A DNA stretch of 64,000 bases from NCBI GenBank assembly GCA_963716525.1, contig OY970315.1, positions 868,001 through 932,000 of the forward strand, given 5' to 3'. This stretch comes from JBBREP01 sp963716525. GTDB lineage: Bacteria; Actinomycetota; Acidimicrobiia; IMCC26256; PALSA-610. Of the stretch, positions 24,851 through 33,188 are shown piece by piece. The notes below the pieces were generated by a model. It searched no databases. It had not been told where the DNA came from and saw nothing but the letters and a program-made list of their open reading frames with translations. The position numbers and the translations under genes were made by a program. The first letter of the stretch is position 1, and each line of letters opens with the position of its first letter.

Positions 24851-26458
24851 CTACTGCTGCCTCGATGCCGCGCTGGCCGCGCCGGCCGACTGCAGCTGGG
24901 TCATCGGCGTGCCCTTGAAGCATCCGAACGTGTACGGGAACGTCGACGTCGCGTAGTAGCGGTAGGTGCCGTCGGGTCCGATACGGCCGTTGCACTGGTC
25001 GAGCACCGTCTGGTCGTCGCTGGACACGTACGTGTAGTTCGACCATGCGTTCGTCGTCGGGTTGCCGGTGCGCACCCACCCCGACTTGAACGTCACGACC
25101 TGGGTGCACGCCAGGTCGAGGCATCCGTTCGGGCCGTAGATCGGGAAACCGTCGAGCGCGTAGCCCACGATCTGGTCCGACGTGAAGCCGCACGCCGACG
25201 ACACGTTGAGCGCATGGTCGTGGTACTCGCCGGCCGGACCGGTGTGACCGTCGCAGGTGTCGACGATGCCGTTGTACACCGGGTCGCCGAAGGCCTCGTT
25301 CGCCGGTTGCGCACCCTCCATCCCGGCGTAGATCGGCAGCCCGGTCACGGTGAACCCGACCGTGCCGAACCACGTCGAGACGCTCGTGGGTGAGGACGCC
25401 ACCTCGGGTTGCAGCGGCACGATCCAGTTCCAGCTCTGCGCCCTCAGCGGGTTCGGCGTCTTCGGCACGAACGTGTACGACGGCATGCCGTTCGACGACA
25501 CCATCAGCACGTTGCTCGTGCACGTCACCGAGACCGCCGGCTTCGCGTAGCCGGAGCCGGCGCCGGCGCTGCCGGACAGGTCGGGGAAGTTCGCGGTGGG
25601 GCACGAGCCGGTCGACGAGCCGCCGTCGTCGTCGAGGATCGTGACCGTTCCGGTGCTCGTACCGAGCGCGAGCCCGCTGCTCGGACCGGACAGCGTGATG
25701 ATCGCCGTCTCGTCATCTTCGCCCGTCGTGTCGGGGATCACCGACACCGTCACGCTCTTCGCGGTCTGCCCCGACGTGAACGTCAGCGTCTTCGCCTTCG
25801 ACCACGGCTTGTAGTCGGCCGGGCTCTTCGTGCCGGCCGTCGCCGTCCCCGGCGACAGCGTCGCGGTCACGCTCACCGTGCTCGTCGCGGGCGACGCCAA
25901 CGTCACCCGCACCGCCACGCCACGCACCGCGCCACTGTCACCTTCGGCGACCGAGGCCGAACCAACCGATGCGGTGTTCGTCGAGGCCGGGTGGGTGTCG
26001 TCGTCGATGATCGTGACCGTTCCGGTGCTCGCACCGAGCGAGAGGCCGCTGCTCGGGTCGGACAGCGTGATGATGGCCGTCTCGTCGCCCTCGCCCGTCG
26101 TGTCGGGGATCACCGACACCGTCACGCTCTTCGCCGTCTGCCCCGACTTGAACGTCAGCGTCTTCGCCTTCGACCACGGCTTGTAGTCGGCCGGGCTCTT
26201 CGTGCCGGCCGTCGCCGTCCCCGGCGACAGCGTCGCGGTCACGCTCACCGTGCTCGTCGCCGGCGTCGCCAACGTCACCCGCACCGCCACGGCACGCGCC
26301 GCGCCACTGTTGCCTTCGGCGACCGACGCCGAGCCGATCGACACGGTGTCGGTGCTGACCGATCCGGCACGGGGCACCGAGCCGGCGATCGCGGACGCGG
26401 TGGCGAACATCGGCGTCACGAGGAGGGCAGCGGTCTGGAATCGCGAGAGTGCACGCAT
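24851..26458 (-). CDS. Exported protein with two Calx-beta domains and a YHYH domain
   Basis: 535 residues. Signal peptide (RFQTAALLVTPMFATASAIAGS), two nearly identical ~124-residue Calx-beta domains (SVAEGNSGA...; GDETAIITLS; Ca-binding Glu/Asp), then a YHYH-type domain (CDGHTGPAGEYHDHALN; VGYALDGFPIYGPNG) with many Cys. Calx-beta domains bind calcium and mediate surface adhesion; the YHYH domain's role is unknown. The two repeats are so similar at DNA level that the duplication must be recent or homogenised. It heads a cluster of large exported proteins. Confidence 0.78.
   Translation of the reverse strand: MRALSRFQTAALLVTPMFATASAIAGSVPRAGSVSTDTVSIGSASVAEGNSGAARAVAVRVTLATPATSTVSVTATLSPGTATAGTKSPADYKPWSKAKTLTFKSGQTAKSVTVSVIPDTTGEGDETAIITLSDPSSGLSLGASTGTVTIIDDDTHPASTNTASVGSASVAEGDSGAVRGVAVRVTLASPATSTVSVTATLSPGTATAGTKSPADYKPWSKAKTLTFTSGQTAKSVTVSVIPDTTGEDDETAIITLSGPSSGLALGTSTGTVTILDDDGGSSTGSCPTANFPDLSGSAGAGSGYAKPAVSVTCTSNVLMVSSNGMPSYTFVPKTPNPLRAQSWNWIVPLQPEVASSPTSVSTWFGTVGFTVTGLPIYAGMEGAQPANEAFGDPVYNGIVDTCDGHTGPAGEYHDHALNVSSACGFTSDQIVGYALDGFPIYGPNGCLDLACTQVVTFKSGWVRTGNPTTNAWSNYTYVSSDDQTVLDQCNGRIGPDGTYRYYATSTFPYTFGCFKGTPMTQLQSAGAASAASRQQ
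25637..26340. repeat. Tandem duplication of 372-bp Calx-beta unit
   Basis: The segment from 25637 recurs from 26009, an offset of exactly 372 bp (124 codons), with only scattered substitutions through ~26340. In-frame unit gain or loss by recombination is possible, and assembly collapse of extra copies cannot be excluded. Confidence 0.8.
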
Positions 26459-26538
26459 GGTCGCATCGTGCCCGACCCGATGTTGCACTGATGTGAACGG
26501 CCGACGGGCCGGACGGTCGCCGGTGGCGGACCGGGTTT

Positions 26539-29370
26539 CTAATGGCCACCGAGCGCGAGCAGATAGCCGACGAGCTGGGTGGAGAACTTCTGCGTCTCGG
26601 CCGGCGTGAACGCGTACTTGCGAGCGACCGTGATCAGCGCGAACTGGTCGGCCGTCGGCCAATCGGAGGTGACCGGGCTCGGGCCGACGTTCGCCGGTGG
26701 CGGCGAGACCGGCGTGGCCCCCGGCGGGATGAGCCCGAGTATGTACGCGATGATCCCGACCGAGTCGTGTTGGGCCTGCGCTGTGGTCTCGCCGAAGTAC
26801 GCGGCGGTCTGCTGGAGCCGGCCGATCTCGCTGCTCGCGTAGTTCGTGGTGACGACGACCTTGCCGGCTTGCGGCTTGGTGGACGCTGACGCGAACGACG
26901 GCGCGCTCGTACCGGCCGTGTTCTTCGCGGTGACCGTGAAGGTGTAGCCGGATCCGTTCGTGAGACCGGTGAGGATGGCGCGGGTGCCGGGTGCCGGCAC
27001 CGTCGCCGTCACACCTCCGGGAGCAGCGGTGACCGTGTAGCTGCTGATCGCGCTCGTGCCACCGAAGCTCGGCGGGTCCCACGCGACCGCCGCCCAACCG
27101 TCACCCCCTGACGTACCCCTGACCACGGGTGGCCCGCTGGTGCCCGTCGCGGTCCGCATCCAGCGCAACGTGAAGCCGCCACCGCCGCTCACATCGGCCA
27201 CGGCGATCCGGTACTTCGTGCCCGCCGTGACCTTGACGGTCACTTGGCTGCTGGTGCCGCATGCGTCGTTGTTGGCACCCACTGCGGTCAGCGCGCTCAC
27301 GGTCGAACCGGTGTAGACCGCGATCACGCTGTCGAAGTGAGCGTTCGAACACGTGTCGAGCGTCAGCACGCCCGACACGCTCGGCTGGTACGTGTACCAC
27401 ACCGACTGCGTGGTCGCGACACCCCCGTGTTGGGGCTCGCCCGACTGCACCGTTGCACCTGCGGTGGTACCTGTGATCGACCCGGACGAGCCGCTGACAC
27501 CGATCGGCTGCGAGAACGCGTCGTTCGCCGGTGGGGTGGGCGGCGGCGTGCCGGATCCGGGGTACACGAGTGCGCCGCGGTCGACAGTGACGCCGGGTTG
27601 GGTGCCGATGAGGGCGGCGATATCGGCGGGAAGTGGTGCGCCAGTGCCGTCGGCGGGTCCGCCGGGGAGTGGGGTGTAGTTGCCGTGGTCGGGTTCGGTG
27701 AACACGGGTGATGTGTTGTAGCCGTTGATCTCGGTGCCGTGGCTTTCGTAGCCGGTGCCGGTGTGGAAGTCGGCGAGGTTCGCGTATTGGGTGGTGGGTG
27801 TGGGTGCGGGGTGGATCCACCATGCGAGCAGTGACGGCAGGGTGGCGGTGGGGCGGGTGTAGAGGTCGTAATCCATCGCGGAGAGCATGCGGGTGGCTTC
27901 CACGATGACGGGGTCGTCGTTGTCCTCGGTGAACAGGAGCGGGCCGGCCGACCCGGTCTTGGGGGCGGCGAGGATGTTGTTCGCGAAGGTGTTGTTCGCG
28001 GTGTTCCAGGTGATGCCGAGCGCGATCTTGTTGGGGTCGGTCTGGTTGCGGCCGTCGTCGTGGACGCTGATCTGGTAGGTGAGGTTGTCGGCGAAGGTGT
28101 TGTTGTCGATACGGCCGTTGGTGCCGCCACTGATCTTGAGGCCACCTTGGCCGTTGAGGATCGACAGGTTCGACGCCACGACGAACGTGCCGGTGATCTC
28201 GATGTAGAAGCCGTTGCGGCTGTTGCCGCTGGCGAAGTTGTCCACGTAGCTGACGTCGTAGCTCGACACGTCGTTCCAGATCCCGTTCCCCCAGTTGTTC
28301 GTGGCGGTGTTGCCCTTGACCAGCACGTGGTAGCTCGCCGAGATCTTCACACCGCCCGCACCCGCGGCGCTCGAGAACCCGTCCCAGAACCGTTCGGCGT
28401 TGTTGTTGTCGATGACGTTGCGTTCCAGATCGAAGTTGGTCCCGCCGCGCACGTACACGCCGGTGAAGCCGTTGCTGAGGAACTGGCTGTCGACCACTGC
28501 GACGTTCGCGGCGCCGAGCACGAACACGCCCCGGTTCGCGGACTGGGTGAACACGTCGTTCTCGAACCGCATGTTCGCCGCGCCACGATCATCGATCTCG
28601 CCCGTCGGTGTGCCCTCGTTCCAGCTCGGCCCGTAGCGCATCACCCCTATCCCGCGCACCACGCTGCCCGACGCGCCCGCAGCGAACTGTCCGGCCTGCA
28701 CCCGGCTCGTGGCCTCCACCGCCACCCCGGTCGGGTCGCTCCCCACGAACAGGTCGTGGCTCGTGTAGTTCACATAGAACGTGCCCGGGACAAGATCGCT
28801 TTGGTCGTCGACCTGCTTCAGCGCCACACCGTTGAAGAACACCTGGTCGGGCCAACCCGCGAGCGGATACCGGTCCCAATCGATCGCCGCATTCGCGAAA
28901 CACGTATGGCAGAACTGCGCCGTCCAGCCGTGGTGCACCCAACCACCCGTCGCGGCCTGCCACCCGCTCACCACATCAGCACCCGACAGCCATGCCTGCT
29001 CGTGCGGATAGGGCTGGATCGTCACCGGACGCGACACGGTCCCGAACGACTCGCGGTAGGTCCCCGCCCGCAACACCACCGTCGCGCCCGACGCCGCCAC
29101 CGCCAGCGCATGACTCACCGTCTTGAACGGCGACGCCTGCGTCCCCGCATTCGTGTCACTGCCACCCGGCGCGACGAACAACGCCCCAGCTGGGATCGGA
29201 TAGCTCGTGTCGGGAATCTGCACCGAGGGAGCGACCGCCACGCCACGTCGTGCCGCGCCCACGACACCCGCCAGCCGGGCACCGGCCACCGGCACCAGGC
29301 CACCCAACACCAACCCCGCAACGGCAACCCCAGCCACCGCGGCAAGCTTGCGACGCGCCTCGACACCCAT
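26539..29370 (-). CDS. Large exported right-handed beta-helix protein with Fn3-like module
   Basis: 943 residues. Signal peptide (LAAVAGVAVAGLVLGGLVPVAGA), then a DUF1565-type start (LFVAPGGSDTNAGTQASPFKTVSHAL), a parallel beta-helix of ~450 residues (repeated N-x-F/I turns such as GFTGVYVRGGTNFDLERNVI), a CARDB-like sandwich (SVWYTYQPSVSGVLTLDTC), a fibronectin III domain (SSYTVTAAPGGVT; LTGLTNGSGYTFTVTA) and a C-terminal helical segment. Beta-helix proteins of this kind often act on or bind polysaccharides; no catalytic site was identified. ATG at 29370, with AGGGAGG upstream. Confidence 0.8.
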   Translation of the reverse strand: MGVEARRKLAAVAGVAVAGLVLGGLVPVAGARLAGVVGAARRGVAVAPSVQIPDTSYPIPAGALFVAPGGSDTNAGTQASPFKTVSHALAVAASGATVVLRAGTYRESFGTVSRPVTIQPYPHEQAWLSGADVVSGWQAATGGWVHHGWTAQFCHTCFANAAIDWDRYPLAGWPDQVFFNGVALKQVDDQSDLVPGTFYVNYTSHDLFVGSDPTGVAVEATSRVQAGQFAAGASGSVVRGIGVMRYGPSWNEGTPTGEIDDRGAANMRFENDVFTQSANRGVFVLGAANVAVVDSQFLSNGFTGVYVRGGTNFDLERNVIDNNNAERFWDGFSSAAGAGGVKISASYHVLVKGNTATNNWGNGIWNDVSSYDVSYVDNFASGNSRNGFYIEITGTFVVASNLSILNGQGGLKISGGTNGRIDNNTFADNLTYQISVHDDGRNQTDPNKIALGITWNTANNTFANNILAAPKTGSAGPLLFTEDNDDPVIVEATRMLSAMDYDLYTRPTATLPSLLAWWIHPAPTPTTQYANLADFHTGTGYESHGTEINGYNTSPVFTEPDHGNYTPLPGGPADGTGAPLPADIAALIGTQPGVTVDRGALVYPGSGTPPPTPPANDAFSQPIGVSGSSGSITGTTAGATVQSGEPQHGGVATTQSVWYTYQPSVSGVLTLDTCSNAHFDSVIAVYTGSTVSALTAVGANNDACGTSSQVTVKVTAGTKYRIAVADVSGGGGFTLRWMRTATGTSGPPVVRGTSGGDGWAAVAWDPPSFGGTSAISSYTVTAAPGGVTATVPAPGTRAILTGLTNGSGYTFTVTAKNTAGTSAPSFASASTKPQAGKVVVTTNYASSEIGRLQQTAAYFGETTAQAQHDSVGIIAYILGLIPPGATPVSPPPANVGPSPVTSDWPTADQFALITVARKYAFTPAETQKFSTQLVGYLLALGGH

Positions 29371-29373
29371 CAC

Positions 29374-29569
29374 GGCCTCCCTTTACACACAACCTCGCGT
29401 GCGGGCTCGCCGCCAATTAGGGCCAGAGGTCCCTTGCGCGGGAGTCGGACCGCCCGTAGTTCGGAGCTACGGGTTCCTGCAACATGGAGGCCGAGGCGCG
29501 CAACCGCGCCTGTCTGGAAATCGGGCTGTGAGCACTCCGACCTCGCAGCCGCCGGCATTGGGAGTGGAC
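29374..29569. other. Divergent intergenic region with hairpin
   Basis: 196 bp between two divergent exported beta-helix genes, presumably holding both promoters. CCCGTAG (29453-29459) and CTACGGG (29467-29473) form a 7-bp stem with a 7-nt loop. No known riboswitch or operator was recognised. Confidence 0.4.
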
Positions 29570-30949
29570 ATGACACAACACCACAGCGACCACTCCGAGG
29601 CGCGTGCGGGCGTCGACCGGCGCACGCTGCTCGCGCACGGCGCCGCCATCGTCGGCGGGGCAACCGGCGCGGCGATGCTGTCGCACACCGGCGTGGCCGC
29701 GGCCGACACCACCACCGTGCGACCCACCTCCATCGTCACGACGCTGACCGGCGCAGCGATCCAGGCCGCGGTCAACGCACTCCCGGCCTGCGGGGGCATC
29801 ATCGAGCTCGTCGCCGGCACGTACAGCATCACGACGCCGATCGTGCTGCGCAGCTGGTGCCAGCTGGTCGGTGCCGGCCACGCGACGGTGCTGCGGATCG
29901 CCAACGGGTCGAACGCCGCGGGCGTCATTCGCAACGCCGACACGACGAACGGCAACGTCGACATCGCGGTGCGGTCACTCAAGATCGACGGCAACAAGGG
30001 CGCGCAAACGGCGACGCGCAACCGCAACGGCATCGAGCTGCACCGCTGCGCCGACTTCCTGCTCGACGACATCGAAGTCGCGTTCTGCGACGGGATGGGA
30101 GTGCTCGTCTCGGGCGACGGCGCGGTCACGCGGATCGGCAAGATCAACAACGTCTGGAGCCACGACAACGCCACGAACGGTCTCGAGGTCACCTGGGCGA
30201 TGCGCGAGGTCACGTACACCAGCGTGACGTGCGACTTGAACGGCCAGGACGGTCTTGTGATGGACCACTCGGAGACGATCGCGAGCGGCATTCACTGCAG
30301 CCGCAACGGGCGCGACGGCCTGCTCATCACGAACGTCGTCGACAACAACGTCGTCGGCGTGACCGCCGACCTGAACGGCCGTACCGGGATCCGCGTCAAC
30401 GGTTTCATGAACAGCCTCGGTGCCTCGTGGTCTGCGCACAACAACGGGCAGAAGCAGGCCGGGGCCGACGTGCACTTCGACGGGACGCTCCGAACGTACG
30501 GACCGACGAACCACGCGACGGTGAGCGGCATCGAATGCGGCCTGATGACGAAGAGCACGTGGGGCGATCCCTACGGCGGGGCCGGGAAAGCGACCGAAAC
30601 CTACGGCGTGATCGTCGACCCGTCGGTCACCGGCAACCTCACGCTGATCGGTGTCCGCAACACCGGCGGCAAGCTCGGCAAGTTCTCGATTGCCGGTACC
30701 GGGGCCACGGGCAACCTCGTGATCATCGACCAGCCCGCGGACACGCCGGAACTGCGCGTGCTCCGCGGCAACCTGCACGTCGCCGGCGGCAACATCACCC
30801 ATGACGGCTCGGGCAAGCTCGGCTTCTTCGGGGCCGGCGCCACCACGAAGCCCGCCGTCACCGGCAAGAAGGGAACCACCCAGCCGGTTGCCGTCTCGCT
30901 GCTCGCGGCGCTCGTCAAGCTCGGCCTCGTCAAGGACAGCACCAGCTGA
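29570..30949 (+). CDS. Tat-type exported pectate-lyase-like beta-helix protein
   Basis: 459 residues. The N-terminus VDRRTLLAHGAAIVGGATGAA has the twin-arginine pattern (RR plus hydrophobic run), followed by an AAA cleavage region. The body is a single beta-helix (GAAIQAAVNALPACGGIIELVAGTYSIT; repeated ...NGRDGLLITNVVDNNVVG...) like pectin lyase-fold proteins. The C-terminus ends in an Ala/Leu/Lys segment. The ATG at 29570 has GGGAGTGG upstream; longer ORF starts cross the intergenic hairpin. Export in folded form suggests a cofactor or metal, though none is visible. Confidence 0.78.
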   Translation: MTQHHSDHSEARAGVDRRTLLAHGAAIVGGATGAAMLSHTGVAAADTTTVRPTSIVTTLTGAAIQAAVNALPACGGIIELVAGTYSITTPIVLRSWCQLVGAGHATVLRIANGSNAAGVIRNADTTNGNVDIAVRSLKIDGNKGAQTATRNRNGIELHRCADFLLDDIEVAFCDGMGVLVSGDGAVTRIGKINNVWSHDNATNGLEVTWAMREVTYTSVTCDLNGQDGLVMDHSETIASGIHCSRNGRDGLLITNVVDNNVVGVTADLNGRTGIRVNGFMNSLGASWSAHNNGQKQAGADVHFDGTLRTYGPTNHATVSGIECGLMTKSTWGDPYGGAGKATETYGVIVDPSVTGNLTLIGVRNTGGKLGKFSIAGTGATGNLVIIDQPADTPELRVLRGNLHVAGGNITHDGSGKLGFFGAGATTKPAVTGKKGTTQPVAVSLLAALVKLGLVKDSTS

Positions 30950-31004
30950 GCCGCGGCGTCGACCGCTCGCGACGGGTGCGAACCCCTCGCGACGAACCGG
31001 CCCG

Positions 31005-31670
31005 CTACGGCACCCGGGCCACGAGGGCCTCGACGGGGATGCCGACGATGTCGCAACGTCTGCGGTCGATGACCTCGAAGCCGGCCCGGCCGACCAGGTC
31101 GGCGAGCGGAATCGGGCGGCAGTCGGCGAGCTTCGGCATGCACCGATGGGCGGCGAGGTAGGCGCGTTCCATCAGAGCCGGCGGGTTCGTGGCAGTCAAC
31201 GACACGATCGCGACGCGGCCACCGGGCCGCACGACGCGCCGGAGCTCCTCGAGGACGACGGGGAGCTCGGGCGTGTCGAAGAGCTCGAGCGTGAAGCTCG
31301 CGAAGGCCGCGTCGACCGCGCCGGTGCGCAACGGAAGCGCGGCCCCGTCGCCGGTGACGAGCGACACCGGCGCCGCCGCGCCGATCGGAGCGAGCCGTGC
31401 CGCGGCGACGTCGTGCATCTTCGGCGAGATGTCGACGCCCGCGACGAACCCACGCCCGCCCGCCGCGTGAGCGAACGCGGCGAGGCTTGCACCGGGGCCC
31501 GAGCCGATCTCGAGCACCCGCTCGCCGGCCTGCACGGCGAGGAGTGTCTCCCCGGTGATCCGCGCCCGGTGTTCGAAGCGACCTTCGACGCGCTCGTACC
31601 CATGGCTCCGACGGTTGTACGTCAGGCGCGCGTCGGCTTTCGTGCGGCGAACTGCGGCGATCGATTGCAT
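31005..31670 (-). CDS. SAM-dependent methyltransferase (UbiE/PmtA-like)
   Basis: 221 residues. VLEIGSGPGASLAAFAHAAGG (motif I), VAGVDISPKMHDVAAARL, VSLVTGDGAALPLRTGAVDAAFASFTLELFD and LRRVVRPGGRVAIVS are standard for class I methyltransferases of the methyltransf_11 group. The N-terminal TYNRRSHGYERVEGRFE resembles phosphatidylethanolamine/ubiquinone-type enzymes. It starts 18 bp after the UspA stop and is likely co-transcribed. Substrate unknown. Confidence 0.78.
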   Translation of the reverse strand: MQSIAAVRRTKADARLTYNRRSHGYERVEGRFEHRARITGETLLAVQAGERVLEIGSGPGASLAAFAHAAGGRGFVAGVDISPKMHDVAAARLAPIGAAAPVSLVTGDGAALPLRTGAVDAAFASFTLELFDTPELPVVLEELRRVVRPGGRVAIVSLTATNPPALMERAYLAAHRCMPKLADCRPIPLADLVGRAGFEVIDRRRCDIVGIPVEALVARVP

Positions 31671-31688
31671 CGCTCTCACACCACCCGA

Positions 31689-32528
31689 TCAGTCGCGCGG
31701 AGGTACGAGGACCACGGGTACCGGCGCGGCGTGGAGCAGTTGCATGGCCACCCCGCCGAGGCGCAGGTGCAGGAGCGGCGCGAGCCCGTGTGTGCCGACG
31801 ACGATCACCTGCGCGTCGGCGCGTTCCGCTTCGTCCGCGAGTGCCTCGGCGGCGTGGTGTTCGCGGATGAACTCCGTGTGGAACGGCACGCCGGCGTCGC
31901 GCAGCGGTGCGATCCACTCGGTGCGCAACGCGTGCTCGACGTACCGCACGACGCTGTGCGGGTCGACTTCGGGGAGTAGCTCGAGCTGCTGGGTGTGCAC
32001 ATGGGTGGCGGTCACCTCGGCGGCCAGCGCGGGCACGAAGCGCGCGCACCAGCTCGCCGCCGCGGCCGAACCCTCGGAACCGTCGAGACCGAGGACGACC
32101 CGGCGCACGCCGAGCGGCGGATCGTCGGGCACGATCGCGAGTGGCCGCGTGGTGCGGTGGGCGAGCGCGTCGGCGACGCTGCCGAGCCGCAGGCCCGCGA
32201 ACCCGCCCGCGCCTCGCAGTCCGACGGCGATCAGATCGACGTCCTCGGCCGCCGCGCGTTCCAGGATGACGTCGACCGGATCGCCGTCGACGACCTCGGC
32301 CCGCCTCGAGTCGACCTGCGGGGCCTCGCCGGCCAGCGCAGCCGCGAGCGCGTCCTCGGCTTCGCCGTGCTCCTCGCCGGCCTCCTGCGGCGGGAGCTCA
32401 GCCTGGCCCGGCGACCAGGCGTTGACTGCCACCAGCTCGGCGCCCAGCGGGCCGGCCACATGCCCGGCCCATCGAAGCGCGCCCCGCGCGTGCGGTGATC
32501 CGTCGAAGCCCACGAGAATCCGCTTCAT
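31689..32528 (-). CDS. Tandem universal stress protein (UspA)
   Basis: 279 residues with two Usp domains. Domain 1: RILVGFDGSPHARGALRWA and a degraded loop LIAVGLRGAGGFAGLRLGSVADALAHRTTRPLAIV. Domain 2: RVVLGLDGSEGSAAAASWC and VIVVGTHGLAPLLHLRLGGVAMQLLHAAPVPVVLV. The G-2x-G-9x-G(S/T) ATP-binding motif is partly kept. Such proteins respond to starvation, hypoxia or redox stress. GGAGGAGG precedes the ATG at 32528. Confidence 0.85.
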   Translation of the reverse strand: MKRILVGFDGSPHARGALRWAGHVAGPLGAELVAVNAWSPGQAELPPQEAGEEHGEAEDALAAALAGEAPQVDSRRAEVVDGDPVDVILERAAAEDVDLIAVGLRGAGGFAGLRLGSVADALAHRTTRPLAIVPDDPPLGVRRVVLGLDGSEGSAAAASWCARFVPALAAEVTATHVHTQQLELLPEVDPHSVVRYVEHALRTEWIAPLRDAGVPFHTEFIREHHAAEALADEAERADAQVIVVGTHGLAPLLHLRLGGVAMQLLHAAPVPVVLVPPRD

Positions 32529-32663
32529 CGCTGGTCCTCCTCCGTGTTCGTGCGGGGCCGCTCGCGTGAGCGGGCGGCTCGACGACCCCTCGATCCTGTA
32601 CCACCGGGTGCCCGCCGACCAGAGTCGAAGGACCTGCTGGAATACCTGCATCATGAGGTGCGT

Positions 32664-33101
32664 GTGAACGACGAGACCGTGAGCCTGCCGATCGCGCTGG
32701 TCGGCGACGACTGCGAAGTCCCCTGCGTGGACGGCACGGCTCGCCGCTACGTGAATCTCGACGCGGCGCAACTCGCACCCCACCGAGCGCTCCCGGCCGA
32801 CGCCGACTTCATCGCGTGGAGCGGCCACAAGATGTACGCACCCTTCGGCGCGGGAACGCTGATCGGGCCCCGCCGCGCGTTCGCCGACGGCGACCCCTTC
32901 CTCGCCGGCGGCGGCGCGGTCGACCTCGTCGACCTCGACGAGGTCGCGTGGACCGACCCACCCGAGCGCGAGGAAGCCGGTTCACCGAACGTCGTCGGCG
33001 CGGTCGCGCTGCGCGGGCTCGCCCAGGACGTCGACACGGCCCGGCACTTGAGGTCGGACTGGCGCGCCCGGAACGAGGCGGCCGGCATCGGCATCGTGTA
33101 G
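32664..33101 (+). pseudogene. Class V aminotransferase remnant with internal deletion
   Basis: 145 codons. DDCEVPCVDGTARRYVNLD is the N-terminal strand of class V PLP enzymes (cysteine desulfurase-like). The text then jumps to PADADFIAWSGHKMYAPFGAGTLIG, the PLP-lysine segment of the middle of the fold, and on to EAGSPNVVGAVAL. Roughly 150-200 residues between the two are missing without a stop, so the PLP site cannot be complete. Most likely a decaying gene. Confidence 0.65.
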
Positions 33102-33188
33102 CACGGGGCGCGCGATCAAGGCGCTGTCTTCGCGCGGCGGCTTTCCGTACCTTCTGGATCGCAGAACTCGCGTGCAGAGGGTGATCGC

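Noticed and set aside
29374..29569. c-di-GMP (GEMM) riboswitch between the beta-helix genes
   Set aside because: The hairpin CCCGTAG/CTACGGG is there, but the conserved GEMM core and its tetraloop receptor are not.
28060..30804. Plus-strand 914-codon open frame across the two beta-helix genes
   Set aside because: Arg/His/Ala-rich translation without domains; it runs antisense to a clear exported beta-helix gene and then out of frame with the next one. A GC-codon shadow.
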